NCBI GenBank assembly: GCA_017442155.1
Contig: JAFSAU010000044.1
Coordinates: 1 to 64,000, forward strand
DNA length: 64,000 nucleotides
Source of the DNA: Clostridia bacterium
Lineage (GTDB): Bacteria; Bacillota; Clostridia; UMGS1883; UMGS1540
Direction: 5' to 3'
A program made the position numbers and the translations under genes. This document shows positions 28,068 through 35,563 of this stretch, piece after piece. Each line of letters opens with the position of its first letter. Position 1 is the first letter of the stretch. The notes under the pieces are model-generated. The model was not told where the DNA came from, did not search any database, and saw only the letters and a list, made by a program, of their open reading frames with translations.

Positions 28068-28096
28068 AGTATATCATAACTGTGCGGATTTGTAAA
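28068..28096 (-). promoter_or_regulatory. Promoter of the AEC-purEFM operon
   Basis: On the minus strand TTTACA (28091-28096) and TATACT (28068-28073) with a 17-bp spacer. It lies 38 bp upstream of the TTG chosen as the transporter start and supports that start. No purine riboswitch was recognised in the short leader. Confidence 0.65.
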
Positions 28097-28270
28097 TAGA
28101 AAATAAAAAGAAAGGGAATTTTGTTGATAAAACCTATAAAAACGAGGTGGTGGGCAAGGAAGATGTGGCAAAGATGACGAAAAATGGAGACATGATTTAA
28201 CCCAATATGGAATATACTGGAAAACAGACTGCTTGGAATCTGATTATTATAAGGAAAGGACAGATGCAGA

Positions 28271-28840
28271 ATGAAAATTTTTATTTTACCCAAGAGAGTC
28301 ATTGTCACAGTGGCTATTGCCATTTTTGTAGTGCTGGCACTAATTCCGGTTTCCCGACCGAAAGAGGTTCCGGTCTCCGGAAGAGGTCCGGTTGATTTGC
28401 CTATTTATTCTGTGGAGACGTCGGAAAAGAAAGTGGCGGTCACATTTAATGCGGCATGGGATGACAGTGATATCGACAGTATTCTGCGCACACTTTCTGA
28501 CTATAATTGTAAATGCACCTTCTTTCTTGTAGGTACGTGGGCAGAAAAGTATCCGAAGGCAGCGCAGAAAATCCGGGATGCCGGACATGAAATTGCCAGT
28601 CATTCCAAAGAGCACGCACACTATGCCGGACTTACCCCGACAGAGGTGCAGACTGATGTGGAAGAAGGCGATACAATTATTAAAGAAGTAACGGGCATTG
28701 ACATCACACTTTTTCGCGCCCCTTACGGCGAATATACAGCGGAGCTGGTGCAATATTGTCGGGAAACAGGACGGTACTGCATTCAGTGGGACGTGGAACC
28801 GATGGCAGCAGTTGGCAAGCCACTTCCCGTAAGGGCCTAA
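28271..28840 (+). pseudogene. pdaB: 5' part of an interrupted PdaB-like polysaccharide deacetylase
   Basis: Codons 1-175 (28271-28797) encode the N-terminal part of a CE4 deacetylase. It has a signal-anchor helix (about 9-26), motif 1 VTFNAAWDD (58-65), motif 2 HSKEH with both metal histidines (111 and 115), motif 3 RAPYG (149-153), and then WDV (173-175). Here motif 4 stops and 14 residues encoded by the inserted element follow to a stop at 28840. The missing motif 4 aspartates and motif 5 histidine lie at 59794-60034 in matching frame. Joined, they give 255 residues, about the size of B. subtilis PdaB, a sporulation protein needed to keep cortex and spore intact. As it stands the product lacks the catalytic base and should be inactive. 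Confidence 0.92.
28784..28825. other. attL: left junction of the element
   Basis: The host half-site CAGT-N6-TG (28784-28795) leads to the GA crossover dinucleotide (28796-28797). Then come five bases and the 13-bp element repeat TGGCAGCAGTTGG (28803-28815), with a second short repeat GCCACTT at 28819-28825. The same two repeats occur inverted at the right junction. Position and symmetry are those of a serine-integrase attL (B half plus P' half). Confidence 0.88.
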
Positions 28841-28846
28841 TGTGAT

Positions 28847-28877
28847 AAACCCTCGGAACGTTTTGTTCCGAGGGTTT
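28847..28877. terminator. Bidirectional terminator at the left end of the element
   Basis: A 13-bp perfect stem (AAACCCTCGGAAC and its complement) around a short loop, with A/T flanks. It insulates the pdaB side from the element and ends minus-strand transcription from the antitoxin/Fic remnant. Confidence 0.85.
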
Positions 28878-28879
28878 AA

Positions 28880-29047
28880 AAATTGTCTTATCCCTGCAGT
28901 AAGCATCTTTGAATATTCTTTCAAGAAACTGATATTTTGATTATTATGCATGATATTGCTTTCGACTTCTTCTAACCGTTTTTCGTCCCTGATGTTTAAA
29001 AGATTTTTAAGAACTTCAACATCGTCGTATAAATATGGGTCTCTCAT
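28880..29047 (-). pseudogene. Truncated Fic family toxin gene
   Basis: The first 35 or so residues (MRDPYLYDDVEVLKNLLNIRDEKRLEEVE) match the N-terminus of Fic/cell filamentation proteins, which AMPylate target proteins. The HPFxxGNGR catalytic loop is absent: similarity fades after about residue 35 and the reading frame runs through the terminator and into the antisense strand of pdaB. So only a stump remains next to the left border. It is preceded, with a 4-bp overlap, by a VbhA-type antitoxin gene. Toxin activity is not expected. The boundary at 28880 is approximate. Confidence 0.7.
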
Positions 29048-29244
29048 ACCGACACCTTATACTGTGCAATTATTTTTTGTAGCACTTCACTGATTTCCAT
29101 ATGACCGTTTATATATTCGTCTACCAGTTTTTTTGTTTGTTCTGTCGGTTCAGAAGCATCCAGAATAGAAATTGCTAAAGCGTCATTCGCAATTTTCTCA
29201 CGCTCAACACGAGTCGTTTCTTTAACGGAGTATTTTTTAGTCAT
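29044..29244 (-). CDS. VbhA-like antitoxin of a Fic toxin
   Basis: 66-aa helical protein. The stretch from residue 15, REKIANDALAISILDASEP, aligns with the inhibitory helix of VbhA (ALASQRLEGLEP), and the rest, LVDEYINGHMEISEVLQKII, matches the C-terminal helices of that family. The inhibitory glutamate-glycine pair is Asp-Ala here. It overlaps the truncated fic gene by 4 bp, the usual antitoxin-toxin order. Because the toxin is cut, this is now an orphan antitoxin, which could still guard against related Fic toxins. A promoter with a palindromic operator lies upstream. Confidence 0.7.
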   Translation of the reverse strand: MTKKYSVKETTRVEREKIANDALAISILDASEPTEQTKKLVDEYINGHMEISEVLQKIIAQYKVSV

Positions 29245-29271
29245 AAATCATCACATCCTTTTATAAAATAA

Positions 29272-29301
29272 ATTATACCATATTTCAGTTGATATATCAA
29301 C
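29272..29301 (-). promoter_or_regulatory. Promoter and palindromic operator of the antitoxin gene
   Basis: On the minus strand TTGATA (29295-29300) and TATAAT (29272-29277) with a 17-bp spacer. The -35 is embedded in the perfect 14-bp palindrome GTTGATATATCAAC (29288-29301), a plausible autoregulation site. The rest of 29302-29479 holds nothing recognisable. Confidence 0.65.
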
Positions 29302-29479
29302 ACAAAAATTTAATTAAGAGAACTACAACATAGAAGCAATGAAGGATACTACTATTGGGCTACTATGAAAAACGTCAATTCCGGATTATACAAGTATATG
29401 CTATAACTTTGAAAGGATCGTACGCGTAATGTCGAAAATTCACCACGGCGATAAAGAACATGCTCGGAAGCGGGGGATT

Positions 29480-31204
29480 TTAGGGCAGGAATAACTCGTT
29501 CGGAGGTCTTTTCTCTATTCGCCTTCGCATGGATTCTATGTAGTCCCAAAAATCTGTTTTGGTGGGTGACGACGGCACATCATTTTCGTTTTCCGGTTCA
29601 GGCAGTGAATTGATGCACAGCTCTATTCGTAAAAAACATTGCCGATTGCCGAATTTCCGAACATTGGCTCTTTCCAGATATGCAAGGGCTGCAATCTTTT
29701 TGGCGAGTAGGGTAGGTTTTCCCAGTTCAGGAAAGTCTGCACCTTGTGCGCGCACATATTGTATGAATGCCGCAATGAAATCCTGACAGGGGACAGCACT
29801 GTCGCTCTTTTTGGTGTATCTTGCTATAAAATTTTCAAGAAGAAGCGCAAAGGTATCCGGCACATCTTCTTCTGAACTGTCATTTGAGGACTTTGATATA
29901 ACAAACATACCGTGTGCCGCAAATACAGTTTGCAGCCACACAAGGTCTGACGGAGGAATTTCGGGTATGCAAATTGTATCCGCATATAAGAGGAAGTGCG
30001 GAATTCTTTTGAAATATTTCTGCGGCTTAGCGATTTCGTAGGGCGTAACGAAAAAAACAACAGGGCTGTAGTTATGGCCCAGATCGGAGCAAAACGGATC
30101 CGGCTTGGAAATTACGTTCGTTCCGTTTATAAGTCGTTGCAAAAAAGAGTGATTTAGCGTTGCCAGCTTTTCCGGAGAGAGGAAGGATTTGTTAACCTGC
30201 ATCCGGACATGGTATGCATCATCACGAACCAGCATTTGACTGTTGGGGGTATTCTCATATACAGAACTGCTTACACGGCCAGCACATATCTGATAGAAAA
30301 AGTAAAACCAGGCGTGGGCACCTTTGCCATAAAGAATCCAAAGCTTTTCGGAAGGGCAGGGATAAGACAGAAGCCGTGCCGTAATTTCTGCAAGGGTGTC
30401 CAGCCGGGTCTTGTCATAATCTGTCATGGAAGCCAGCAATTCTTTTAGTTCATCTGAAGGCGTATACGGAATAGAAACCGGGAGGGGTATATGCAAAGGC
30501 GTGGCGTGCTTCCAAACTGCCTTTTTCTTGCATACCGCTTTTTGCAGTGTGGGATAATATGTCATTCGGCTTTTAGCATAGTCTATGGTCAAAACGTCCT
30601 TGGATTGCTCCTCCGCTTCGTTCTCGTCACACAAAAGCCGAATTTCTTTTGCCACGCGCTTTTTCATTTCGTCACTGGCCGCATAGGCACCGCCGGCATT
30701 TTTCACCAGTTTTTTCATCACGTCATCGGTCAATGGATGCCATTCTTTGTCAGCAGTGTTTACATACAGTCTGTTATCCATAAGGGTAAAATTCCCGGGA
30801 ATCCCCATAGCAAAGTCATCTAATAGCGGAAAAGAGCGAAGCATGCATTGCCATTTGAATTGTGCAAAAATGCGAAAATGACGGGGATACTGACCAAGCG
30901 ACAATACATGAAATAACGCCGGCAACAATTCCGTGACGTTTTCAGGAGAAACGTGGCAGATTTCCGCAAAAGTTTTTTGCTCATCCGGTTTGAGCACACG
31001 GTCTACGGGAAAACTTCGCTTGCCGACAAGGCAATGCAACGTCGTTTTTGAGGGATAAAAGAAAAGCTGCGGCTGTTGCAACAAGGGATTGTCGGCTGAA
31101 AGAGATTTGATGAAAGCATAATCACGATTCAGCATCTGTGAAGCATTTACATCCATAAATCTTTGTCCTAAATCTTGAGAATGATTTTGATTCATCTCGT
31201 CCAT
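29480..31204 (-). CDS. Hypothetical protein, remote similarity to D5-type primase/helicase
   Basis: 574-aa protein with no clear close family. The middle (about 255-400) follows the order of an SF3/D5 helicase core: a stretch like LWILYGKGAHAWFYFFYQI where a Walker A loop would be, then a region like the basic sensor, LATLNHSFLQRLINGTNVISKPDPF, and SPVVFFVTPYEIAK in the place of FxLFxxTN. The Walker A lysine and serine/threonine are missing (GAHAWFY instead of GxxGKST), so ATP hydrolysis is doubtful. The assignment rests on pattern only. The ATG at 31204 has GGAGG 8 nt upstream. It is transcribed away from the recombinase. Confidence 0.45.
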   Translation of the reverse strand: MDEMNQNHSQDLGQRFMDVNASQMLNRDYAFIKSLSADNPLLQQPQLFFYPSKTTLHCLVGKRSFPVDRVLKPDEQKTFAEICHVSPENVTELLPALFHVLSLGQYPRHFRIFAQFKWQCMLRSFPLLDDFAMGIPGNFTLMDNRLYVNTADKEWHPLTDDVMKKLVKNAGGAYAASDEMKKRVAKEIRLLCDENEAEEQSKDVLTIDYAKSRMTYYPTLQKAVCKKKAVWKHATPLHIPLPVSIPYTPSDELKELLASMTDYDKTRLDTLAEITARLLSYPCPSEKLWILYGKGAHAWFYFFYQICAGRVSSSVYENTPNSQMLVRDDAYHVRMQVNKSFLSPEKLATLNHSFLQRLINGTNVISKPDPFCSDLGHNYSPVVFFVTPYEIAKPQKYFKRIPHFLLYADTICIPEIPPSDLVWLQTVFAAHGMFVISKSSNDSSEEDVPDTFALLLENFIARYTKKSDSAVPCQDFIAAFIQYVRAQGADFPELGKPTLLAKKIAALAYLERANVRKFGNRQCFLRIELCINSLPEPENENDVPSSPTKTDFWDYIESMRRRIEKRPPNELFLP

Positions 31205-31235
31205 ATGCAAGTCCTCCTTTTTACATGATACTATT

Positions 31236-31241
31236 ATTATA
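31236..31241 (-). promoter_or_regulatory. Extended -10 box for the 574-aa gene
   Basis: TGC-TATAAT on the minus strand, 31 bp upstream of the ATG, with AAGGAGG between. No convincing -35 is present; the TG extension may compensate. Confidence 0.45.
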
Positions 31242-31374
31242 GCATACTTTTACAAAAAGTTGTAGGATTTTTTAAAATGTATGTAAATTTTCGAATTACA
31301 AACAAAGAAATGCAATTTTTCCGTCGGTTATGAGATGTGGTATTAAAATAAATACATACGAACATATAGGCGTA

Positions 31375-31389
31375 ATATTCGATGAATAT
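31375..31389. promoter_or_regulatory. Inverted repeat between the divergent genes
   Basis: ATATTC-GAT-GAATAT, a perfect dyad with 6-bp arms, midway in the 288-bp gap between the 574-aa gene and the recombinase unit. A possible operator for control of the recombinase. The rest of the gap is A+T rich and otherwise featureless. Confidence 0.35.
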
Positions 31390-31492
31390 CGGCAATTGTA
31401 AACTTTAAGCTGGCATAGAACAATAAAGTAAACGAAGGCAGTCATATTGAAACTTCGTGTTTACATATTATCTTTATGAGGAGGAATGATTT

Positions 31493-31615
31493 ATGAATAT
31501 TACTAATACATATGCCGCAGAAAATGGAGCTGTCCGCCTTGAGCGGCAAGCAGAGATTCACCGCCGTTGTATTTTGCTTCTGCGCGCTATGAATGAGAGA
31601 AGGAATGTGCGGTGA
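31493..31615 (+). CDS. Small ORF translationally coupled to the large serine recombinase
   Basis: 40-residue ORF with a strong ribosome site (GAGGAGGA, 6 nt before ATG). The product starts MNITNTYAAENGAVRLERQ and ends in an arginine-rich helix (HRRCILLLRAMNERRNVR). Its stop overlaps the GTG of the recombinase as GTGA, so the two are made together. No family is recognised. A small basic protein encoded with a serine recombinase could be its directionality factor or an expression leader. This is inference from position only. Confidence 0.6.
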   Translation: MNITNTYAAENGAVRLERQAEIHRRCILLLRAMNERRNVR

Positions 31616-33057
31616 ATGCCATATACGCAAGACAGTCTATAGACAAAAAAGACAGCCTGTCAATAGAAGGGCAGATAGAGCTGTGTCGAAAGCATGCGGG
31701 GGAGGATGCCAAGGTGTTTCAGGATAAAGGCTATTCGGGCAAAAATATAAAGCGCCCTGCCTTTACAGAGCTTATACATGCAGTTGAGAGTGGTGCGATT
31801 AAAAAGATTTTTGTATACAGGCTGGATCGCTTCAGTCGTTCAATTGCAGATTTCAGCAGATTGTGGGAGCTTCTGGATGCACATGGCGTGGCTTTTCAGT
31901 CCGTGACCGAGCAGTTTGACACCGCTTCTCCCATGGGGCGGGCGATGCTCAACGTTGTACTGGTGTTTGCCCAGCTGGAACGTGAAACAACGGCAGAACG
32001 GGTAAAAGATAATTACATACACCGTTTTCAGCTCGGCGCATGGCCCGGCGGGCCCGCTCCGTATGGCTTTCGGCTTGCAAAAATAGAACAAGACGGGCAC
32101 AAGGCATCATCTCTTGTTGCCAACGAAAACGCAAAGATAGTGCAGGAGATTTACGAAGCGTATGTAAAGCCGGAGGGCACACTTCGCGGGATTGCACTGT
32201 CTCTTACAGAACGGGGCATACACGGCCCAAGACGGGAAATATGGGATAACGTTACGATTTCCCGTATTTTGCATAATCCCTCCTACGTTAAGGCAAACGA
32301 AGAAATCTATTGGTACTATCTTTCGCTGGGGCTGAAGATACAGCAGGACATAGACGCCTTCGATGGTGTACATGCCTGCAATGTAATCGGGAGGCGCGAC
32401 AGAACAAAAAGCAAGTACAATTCTTTGGAGGGACAGCAGCTTGCGGTCAGTAATCATGAGGGGTTTATTGCAGCGGAGCTATGGCTTGCGGTTCAGGAGA
32501 AGCTTTCAAAAAACAAACAGCTTCCCAGAAAAAATGCGGGGAAGTATTCCTGGCTTACGGGGCTTTTGAAGTGCGGAAGATGCGGGTATGCCATGAAGGT
32601 GGCATATTCGGGAAGGGAAGATAAAATCCAGCTGCAATGCTCGGGACGAACCAACATGGCAATTTGTGATGCCAAACATGCGGTGGATTTACGGGAACTT
32701 GAAGCCTATGTTGCGGAGGAGATTACAGAAATTCTGCAGGCATCTCCGCCGAAAGAGATGATTCCGGCCGAACGAGAATTGTCCTCTGAAATGCTTGCGA
32801 TAGAACGAAAAATAGAACGGCTTGTAAATGCACTTTCCGAAAGCAGCGAGGTTTCCGCAGGATACATCTCCAAACAAATTGAAGTTTTGCACAAAGAACG
32901 GGAGGAACTGATGCATCGGTGCCAAAAAGAAGCGCGTCCTATAAAGCAGTTGGATTTTAATGCGTGCAGTTTTGAAGAGAAAAAAGTGATAGCGCAGGAA
33001 TTTATTTCGCGGATATTACTGGACGAAAAAAATGTAAATATTATATGGAAAATCTGA
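31612..33057 (+). CDS. Large serine recombinase (integrase/excisionase of the element)
   Basis: 481-aa site-specific recombinase. The N-terminal resolvase domain starts NAIYARQS with the catalytic serine at residue 9, and contains the conserved FVYRLDRFSRS and the E-helix arginines. The Recombinase domain spans about 155-275 (GPAPYGFRL, GIALSLTERGIHG). A zinc ribbon follows (CGRCGYAM then QCSGR and CDAKH, about 318-352), then a coiled coil (about 375-430). The domain order matches TndX, TnpX and SpoIVCA. These enzymes cut at a 2-bp core and need no host factor for insertion. It starts at GTG, overlapping the small ORF upstream, and is the obvious candidate to act at attL/attR. Confidence 0.95.
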   Translation: MNAIYARQSIDKKDSLSIEGQIELCRKHAGEDAKVFQDKGYSGKNIKRPAFTELIHAVESGAIKKIFVYRLDRFSRSIADFSRLWELLDAHGVAFQSVTEQFDTASPMGRAMLNVVLVFAQLERETTAERVKDNYIHRFQLGAWPGGPAPYGFRLAKIEQDGHKASSLVANENAKIVQEIYEAYVKPEGTLRGIALSLTERGIHGPRREIWDNVTISRILHNPSYVKANEEIYWYYLSLGLKIQQDIDAFDGVHACNVIGRRDRTKSKYNSLEGQQLAVSNHEGFIAAELWLAVQEKLSKNKQLPRKNAGKYSWLTGLLKCGRCGYAMKVAYSGREDKIQLQCSGRTNMAICDAKHAVDLRELEAYVAEEITEILQASPPKEMIPAERELSSEMLAIERKIERLVNALSESSEVSAGYISKQIEVLHKEREELMHRCQKEARPIKQLDFNACSFEEKKVIAQEFISRILLDEKNVNIIWKI

Positions 33058-33138
33058 CCCGGTGTAAATTGTTTTGCATTCGGGTTCTTTTTATGTGATT
33101 TTTCAATGTAATACTTTACAAATGAATAAACAGTGCAG

Positions 33139-33212
33139 TAAAGTACCAAGAGGGCCCCTGGGGAAGAAACGATAAAAAGTTTCTTCCCCTCGCTATAAGT
33201 AACGGTACTTTA
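33139..33212. repeat. Nested inverted repeats between recombinase and relaxase
   Basis: Outer arms TAAAGTACC (33139-33147) and GGTACTTTA (33204-33212) enclose a perfect 11-bp hairpin GGGGAAGAAAC (33160-33170, complement 33179-33189). The inner hairpin could terminate the recombinase transcript. The paired outer arms just upstream of a relaxase gene also fit an origin of transfer. The two explanations cannot be separated from sequence alone. Confidence 0.5.
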
Positions 33213-33294
33213 TAGTTTGATTTATTTTTTATTATAGTTATATTATTACAATAACAAAGAAATAAATAATTATATTACAAAGGAGTATATCGTT

Positions 33295-33786
33295 ATGGCA
33301 CTGTTTAAGGTTATGAACGGAAAGGATAAATACCGTAATGCAGACACCAAGGAAAAACTTATAGAATATGCATTTCGTCAGGATAAAGCAATACATAGAT
33401 ATATTGGGGGAATCGGGGTTTCGGTGGAAACTGCGGCAGAAGATATGCATCGGATTTCGGAAGAATTTGGCAAACCGGACGGGGTACAGGCCCGCCATTA
33501 TGTGATTTCATTTACAAAGCAGGAATTACAAGACGCTGCTCTTGCAGATTTAATCGGACAGAACGTGATAAACTATATCGGAAGGGAATATCAGGCAGTG
33601 TATTCCGTGCATGAAGATAAAGCCTATCTTCACATTCATATCATTGCAAATTCCGTAAGCTTTGTGGACGGACATCGTTGCCGCGGTAAGCGACGGGAAT
33701 TTCGTGAGCTTATGCACGAAATAGAGGCAATCATCAAAACATTTGGAATCAATCGGCTGATGTATATCAGTCGGAAAGAAAAATAA
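33295..33786 (+). CDS. Short relaxase/mobilisation nuclease domain protein
   Basis: 163-aa protein equal to the N-terminal nuclease domain of MobA/VirD2-type relaxases. It has the histidine triad HIHIIANSVSFVDGHRCRG, with ARHYVISFTKQE before it. Candidate catalytic tyrosines are Tyr29 and Tyr40 in the N-terminal part. Typical relaxases are 300-600 aa with a C-terminal primase or recruitment region; here the protein ends soon after the nuclease core, so it may be a minimal relaxase or a trimmed one. The ribosome site AAAGGAG is good. It suggests the element could be, or once was, mobilised by a helper conjugative system. Confidence 0.75.
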   Translation: MALFKVMNGKDKYRNADTKEKLIEYAFRQDKAIHRYIGGIGVSVETAAEDMHRISEEFGKPDGVQARHYVISFTKQELQDAALADLIGQNVINYIGREYQAVYSVHEDKAYLHIHIIANSVSFVDGHRCRGKRREFRELMHEIEAIIKTFGINRLMYISRKEK

Positions 33787-34191
33787 ATTTGAATTGCACA
33801 AATGAGACCGATGACATAATTTTTTTATCTGCTTTTTTTAAAACGAATCAAAGCCCGGAGTTCTTTTCTTTAGTGCTGATGTTTTCCGTGTCGATAGCAT
33901 TACGTCTGTTATTTGCTGTATTTATACCCTGGCAGATACATCTTATTCTTTTCGCATTTCCTGTCCTTCACCCTCCGCATTGCTTCACCGAAACGAATGA
34001 TTCAAACAGAGCATCCATTTATAATCTTTTTGATTATGTAGGAATTACTACTTTTAAGTTGTAATTTCCTCAATAACAAGAAAATTCATCTTATAAAAAG
34101 GCGAGCGAAGCGAACGTTTAATTGACGAAGTTAATTTTGTTCTTTTCTCAAACAAAGAAAAGGCTTATAGCTAAAAATTATAATAAATTTA
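33787..34191. other. Stretch without a recognised gene
   Basis: About 400 bp between the relaxase and the MntA/HepT pair. A 91-codon open frame beginning at a TTG near 33789 has no ribosome site and a hydrophobic, low-complexity translation. I see no credible coding. A decayed remnant is possible. Confidence 0.5.
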
Positions 34192-34230
34192 AAATCTGCT
34201 CCTAATCTATTGATTTTGAGCAGATTTTTT
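34192..34230 (+). terminator. Hairpin with T-run before mntA
   Basis: AAATCTGCTC pairs with GAGCAGATTT around a 16-base loop and runs into T residues. It overlaps the mntA promoter, so it may end transcription from upstream. Confidence 0.55.
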
Positions 34231-34238
34231 GGTATAAT
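34210..34238 (+). promoter_or_regulatory. Promoter of mntA-hepT
   Basis: TTGATT (34210-34215) and TATAAT (34233-34238) separated by 17 bp, 31 bp upstream of the ATG. Confidence 0.7.
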
Positions 34239-34269
34239 AATTATAGAAAATTATGAAAGGAGCATTTTT

Positions 34270-34572
34270 ATGTGTGATACGATTTATACCATAGATGATA
34301 TAAAAGCAGTTTTGCATCCTGTGTTTGTTAAGCACAGCGTAAACAAAGCTGTTCTGTTTGGCTCGTATGTTAAAGGGATGGCGAATCAGAATAGTGATGT
34401 TGACTTGCTCCTTGATAGCGGACTTCGTGGACTTCAGTTTGTAGGCTTAATTGAGGATGTTAGGTCAGCGCTTGATAAAGAAGTGGATGTTTTTGACGAA
34501 ACGCATATAATCCCCGGCTCTAAGATATTCTCTGAAATTTCAAAGGACGGAGTGGTGATATATGAAAAATAA
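34270..34572 (+). CDS. mntA: MntA-like nucleotidyltransferase antitoxin
   Basis: 100-aa minimal nucleotidyltransferase. The signature VLFGSYVKGMANQNSDVDLLLD (Gly-Ser, then Asp-x-Asp) and the later EVDVF aspartate give the full metal triad, so it should be active. In characterised MntA/HepT pairs this enzyme transfers AMP to a tyrosine of the HepT toxin and silences it. Start at the ATG at 34270 after AAAGGAG; the longer frame from 34210 lies over the promoter. It overlaps hepT by 11 bp. Confidence 0.85.
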   Translation: MCDTIYTIDDIKAVLHPVFVKHSVNKAVLFGSYVKGMANQNSDVDLLLDSGLRGLQFVGLIEDVRSALDKEVDVFDETHIIPGSKIFSEISKDGVVIYEK

Positions 34573-34894
34573 AATAATCGTTGAAAAAATACTTAAATAT
34601 ATCTCTAAGGTTCTTGAATACACAAAGGACACGGAGCATAATGCTTTTATCAGTAATTCAATTCTTGTGGAAGCTTGTGTTTTTAATCTTGGCCAGATAG
34701 GCGAACTTGCAAATAAGATTGATAAAGAGTTCGAGAAAAGTAATTCATCAATTCCGTGGCGAGTTCTGTATGGACTTCGCAACAAAATTGTTCACGACTA
34801 TGAAGGTGTAAATCTTGTTTTGATATGGGATATTGTCAAAGAAGATTTACCCAAGTTGCATTCGCAGCTTCAAGAATTAAATCAAAAATTATGA
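34562..34894 (+). CDS. hepT: HepT-like HEPN (DUF86) toxin
   Basis: 110-aa all-helical HEPN protein. The RX4HXY motif, RNKIVHDY (about residues 79-86), carries the ribonuclease arginine and histidine and the tyrosine that MntA modifies. The family cuts RNA, in at least one case tRNA. Together with mntA it is a type VII toxin-antitoxin pair, likely to stabilise the element in the cell. A terminator follows at 34905. Confidence 0.87.
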   Translation: MKNKIIVEKILKYISKVLEYTKDTEHNAFISNSILVEACVFNLGQIGELANKIDKEFEKSNSSIPWRVLYGLRNKIVHDYEGVNLVLIWDIVKEDLPKLHSQLQELNQKL

Positions 34895-34904
34895 CATGTT
34901 TAGG

Positions 34905-34934
34905 GTGCTTGGACAGAACAGTCCGAGCACTTTT
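34905..34934 (+). terminator. Terminator of mntA-hepT
   Basis: A 10-bp stem with one G-T pair (GTGCTTGGAC with GTCCGAGCAC) and four T residues, 11 bp after the hepT stop. Confidence 0.8.
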
Positions 34935-35029
34935 AGTATGGGGAAAATCTCCTTTGGATTTGATTCTGCAGTAAGACCGAATTGTTATTAGAATAAGCCG
35001 GAGATGTTCAAATGAATACCTCTGGCTTA

Positions 35030-35401
35030 TCAATGCTCCATACATTCCACCGGCGATTTGTCTTCGCAAAAAGTCTTAAAAACAGACTGGCGAAGGGAAC
35101 CGGAGATATTTTTCTCCATATATTTTACAGTACAACATGGAAGCGGTTCAACAAAGACGGCATCCTCTGCATTTTCAAACAAAGGATTGATGCGTGGAAG
35201 AGATTGGATTTTTTGAAAGACTTCACTGCTGACACCGAGCGTTACATGCCCTTTGTTTTTTATGAACCCTTTAGAATATTGTCCTAAAATAATACTTGTC
35301 ATCCCACCGGACTTTGGAATGTAGCCGCAAATAATAAAATCGTCGTCTTTAAGATTTTTGTATTTTATCCAGTTGAAAGCGGCTGTCTTTTCAAAGTGGG
35401 G
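35030..35401 (-). pseudogene. 3' remnant of an ATP-dependent DNA ligase gene
   Basis: Reading on the minus strand from 35398, the frame gives NWIKYKNLKDDDFIICGYIP, then SIILGQYSKG, KGHVTLGVS, CTVKYMEK, SGSLRQSVFK and a stop at 35030. This is the OB-fold end of an ATP-dependent DNA ligase of the LigD/bacterial LigB-like type, with motif V and the C-terminal fold. The nucleotidyltransferase domain with the active lysine is gone, and a stop codon precedes the fragment at 35402. It has no start of its own. It lies directly beside another gene remnant, marking a deletion scar. Confidence 0.75.
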
Positions 35402-35408
35402 TCAAATA

Positions 35409-35548
35409 TCAACCTTTTATCTCTTTTATAATGTTTGCATAATATGTCTGAAGGGCGACAACATCCGCTCCTATACTTATGAAGTTAAAACCTTCTTCTT
35501 CAAAATGCATGAGATTGGAAATCATCATTCTTGCACTATCTGCTTCAA
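35409..35548 (-). pseudogene. 3' remnant of an HpcH/HpaI-type aldolase gene
   Basis: On the minus strand the frame reads ADSARMMISNLMHFEEEGFN, then FISIGADVVALQTYYANIIK and a stop at 35409. It aligns with the C-terminus of the complete aldolase at 38133-38906 (EGFNFISLGADIVSLSLYYKDII). About 45 codons remain and a stop codon interrupts the frame upstream. It lies between the operon end and the ligase remnant, suggesting that the element once carried a second aldolase and lost it by recombination. Confidence 0.7.
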
Positions 35549-35563
35549 TCGATTACCAATATT

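Noticed and set aside
28200..28270. Sigma-E or sigma-G promoter for pdaB
   Set aside because: Some partial matches are present, but none had both boxes with proper spacing, so I do not claim one.
28030..28323. Upstream extension of the AEC transporter frame
   Set aside because: It would begin upstream of the predicted transcript start and overlap pdaB on the other strand; the shorter form has the normal family length.
33789..34064. 91-codon open frame after the relaxase
   Set aside because: Starts with TTG without a ribosome site and gives a low-complexity hydrophobic translation.
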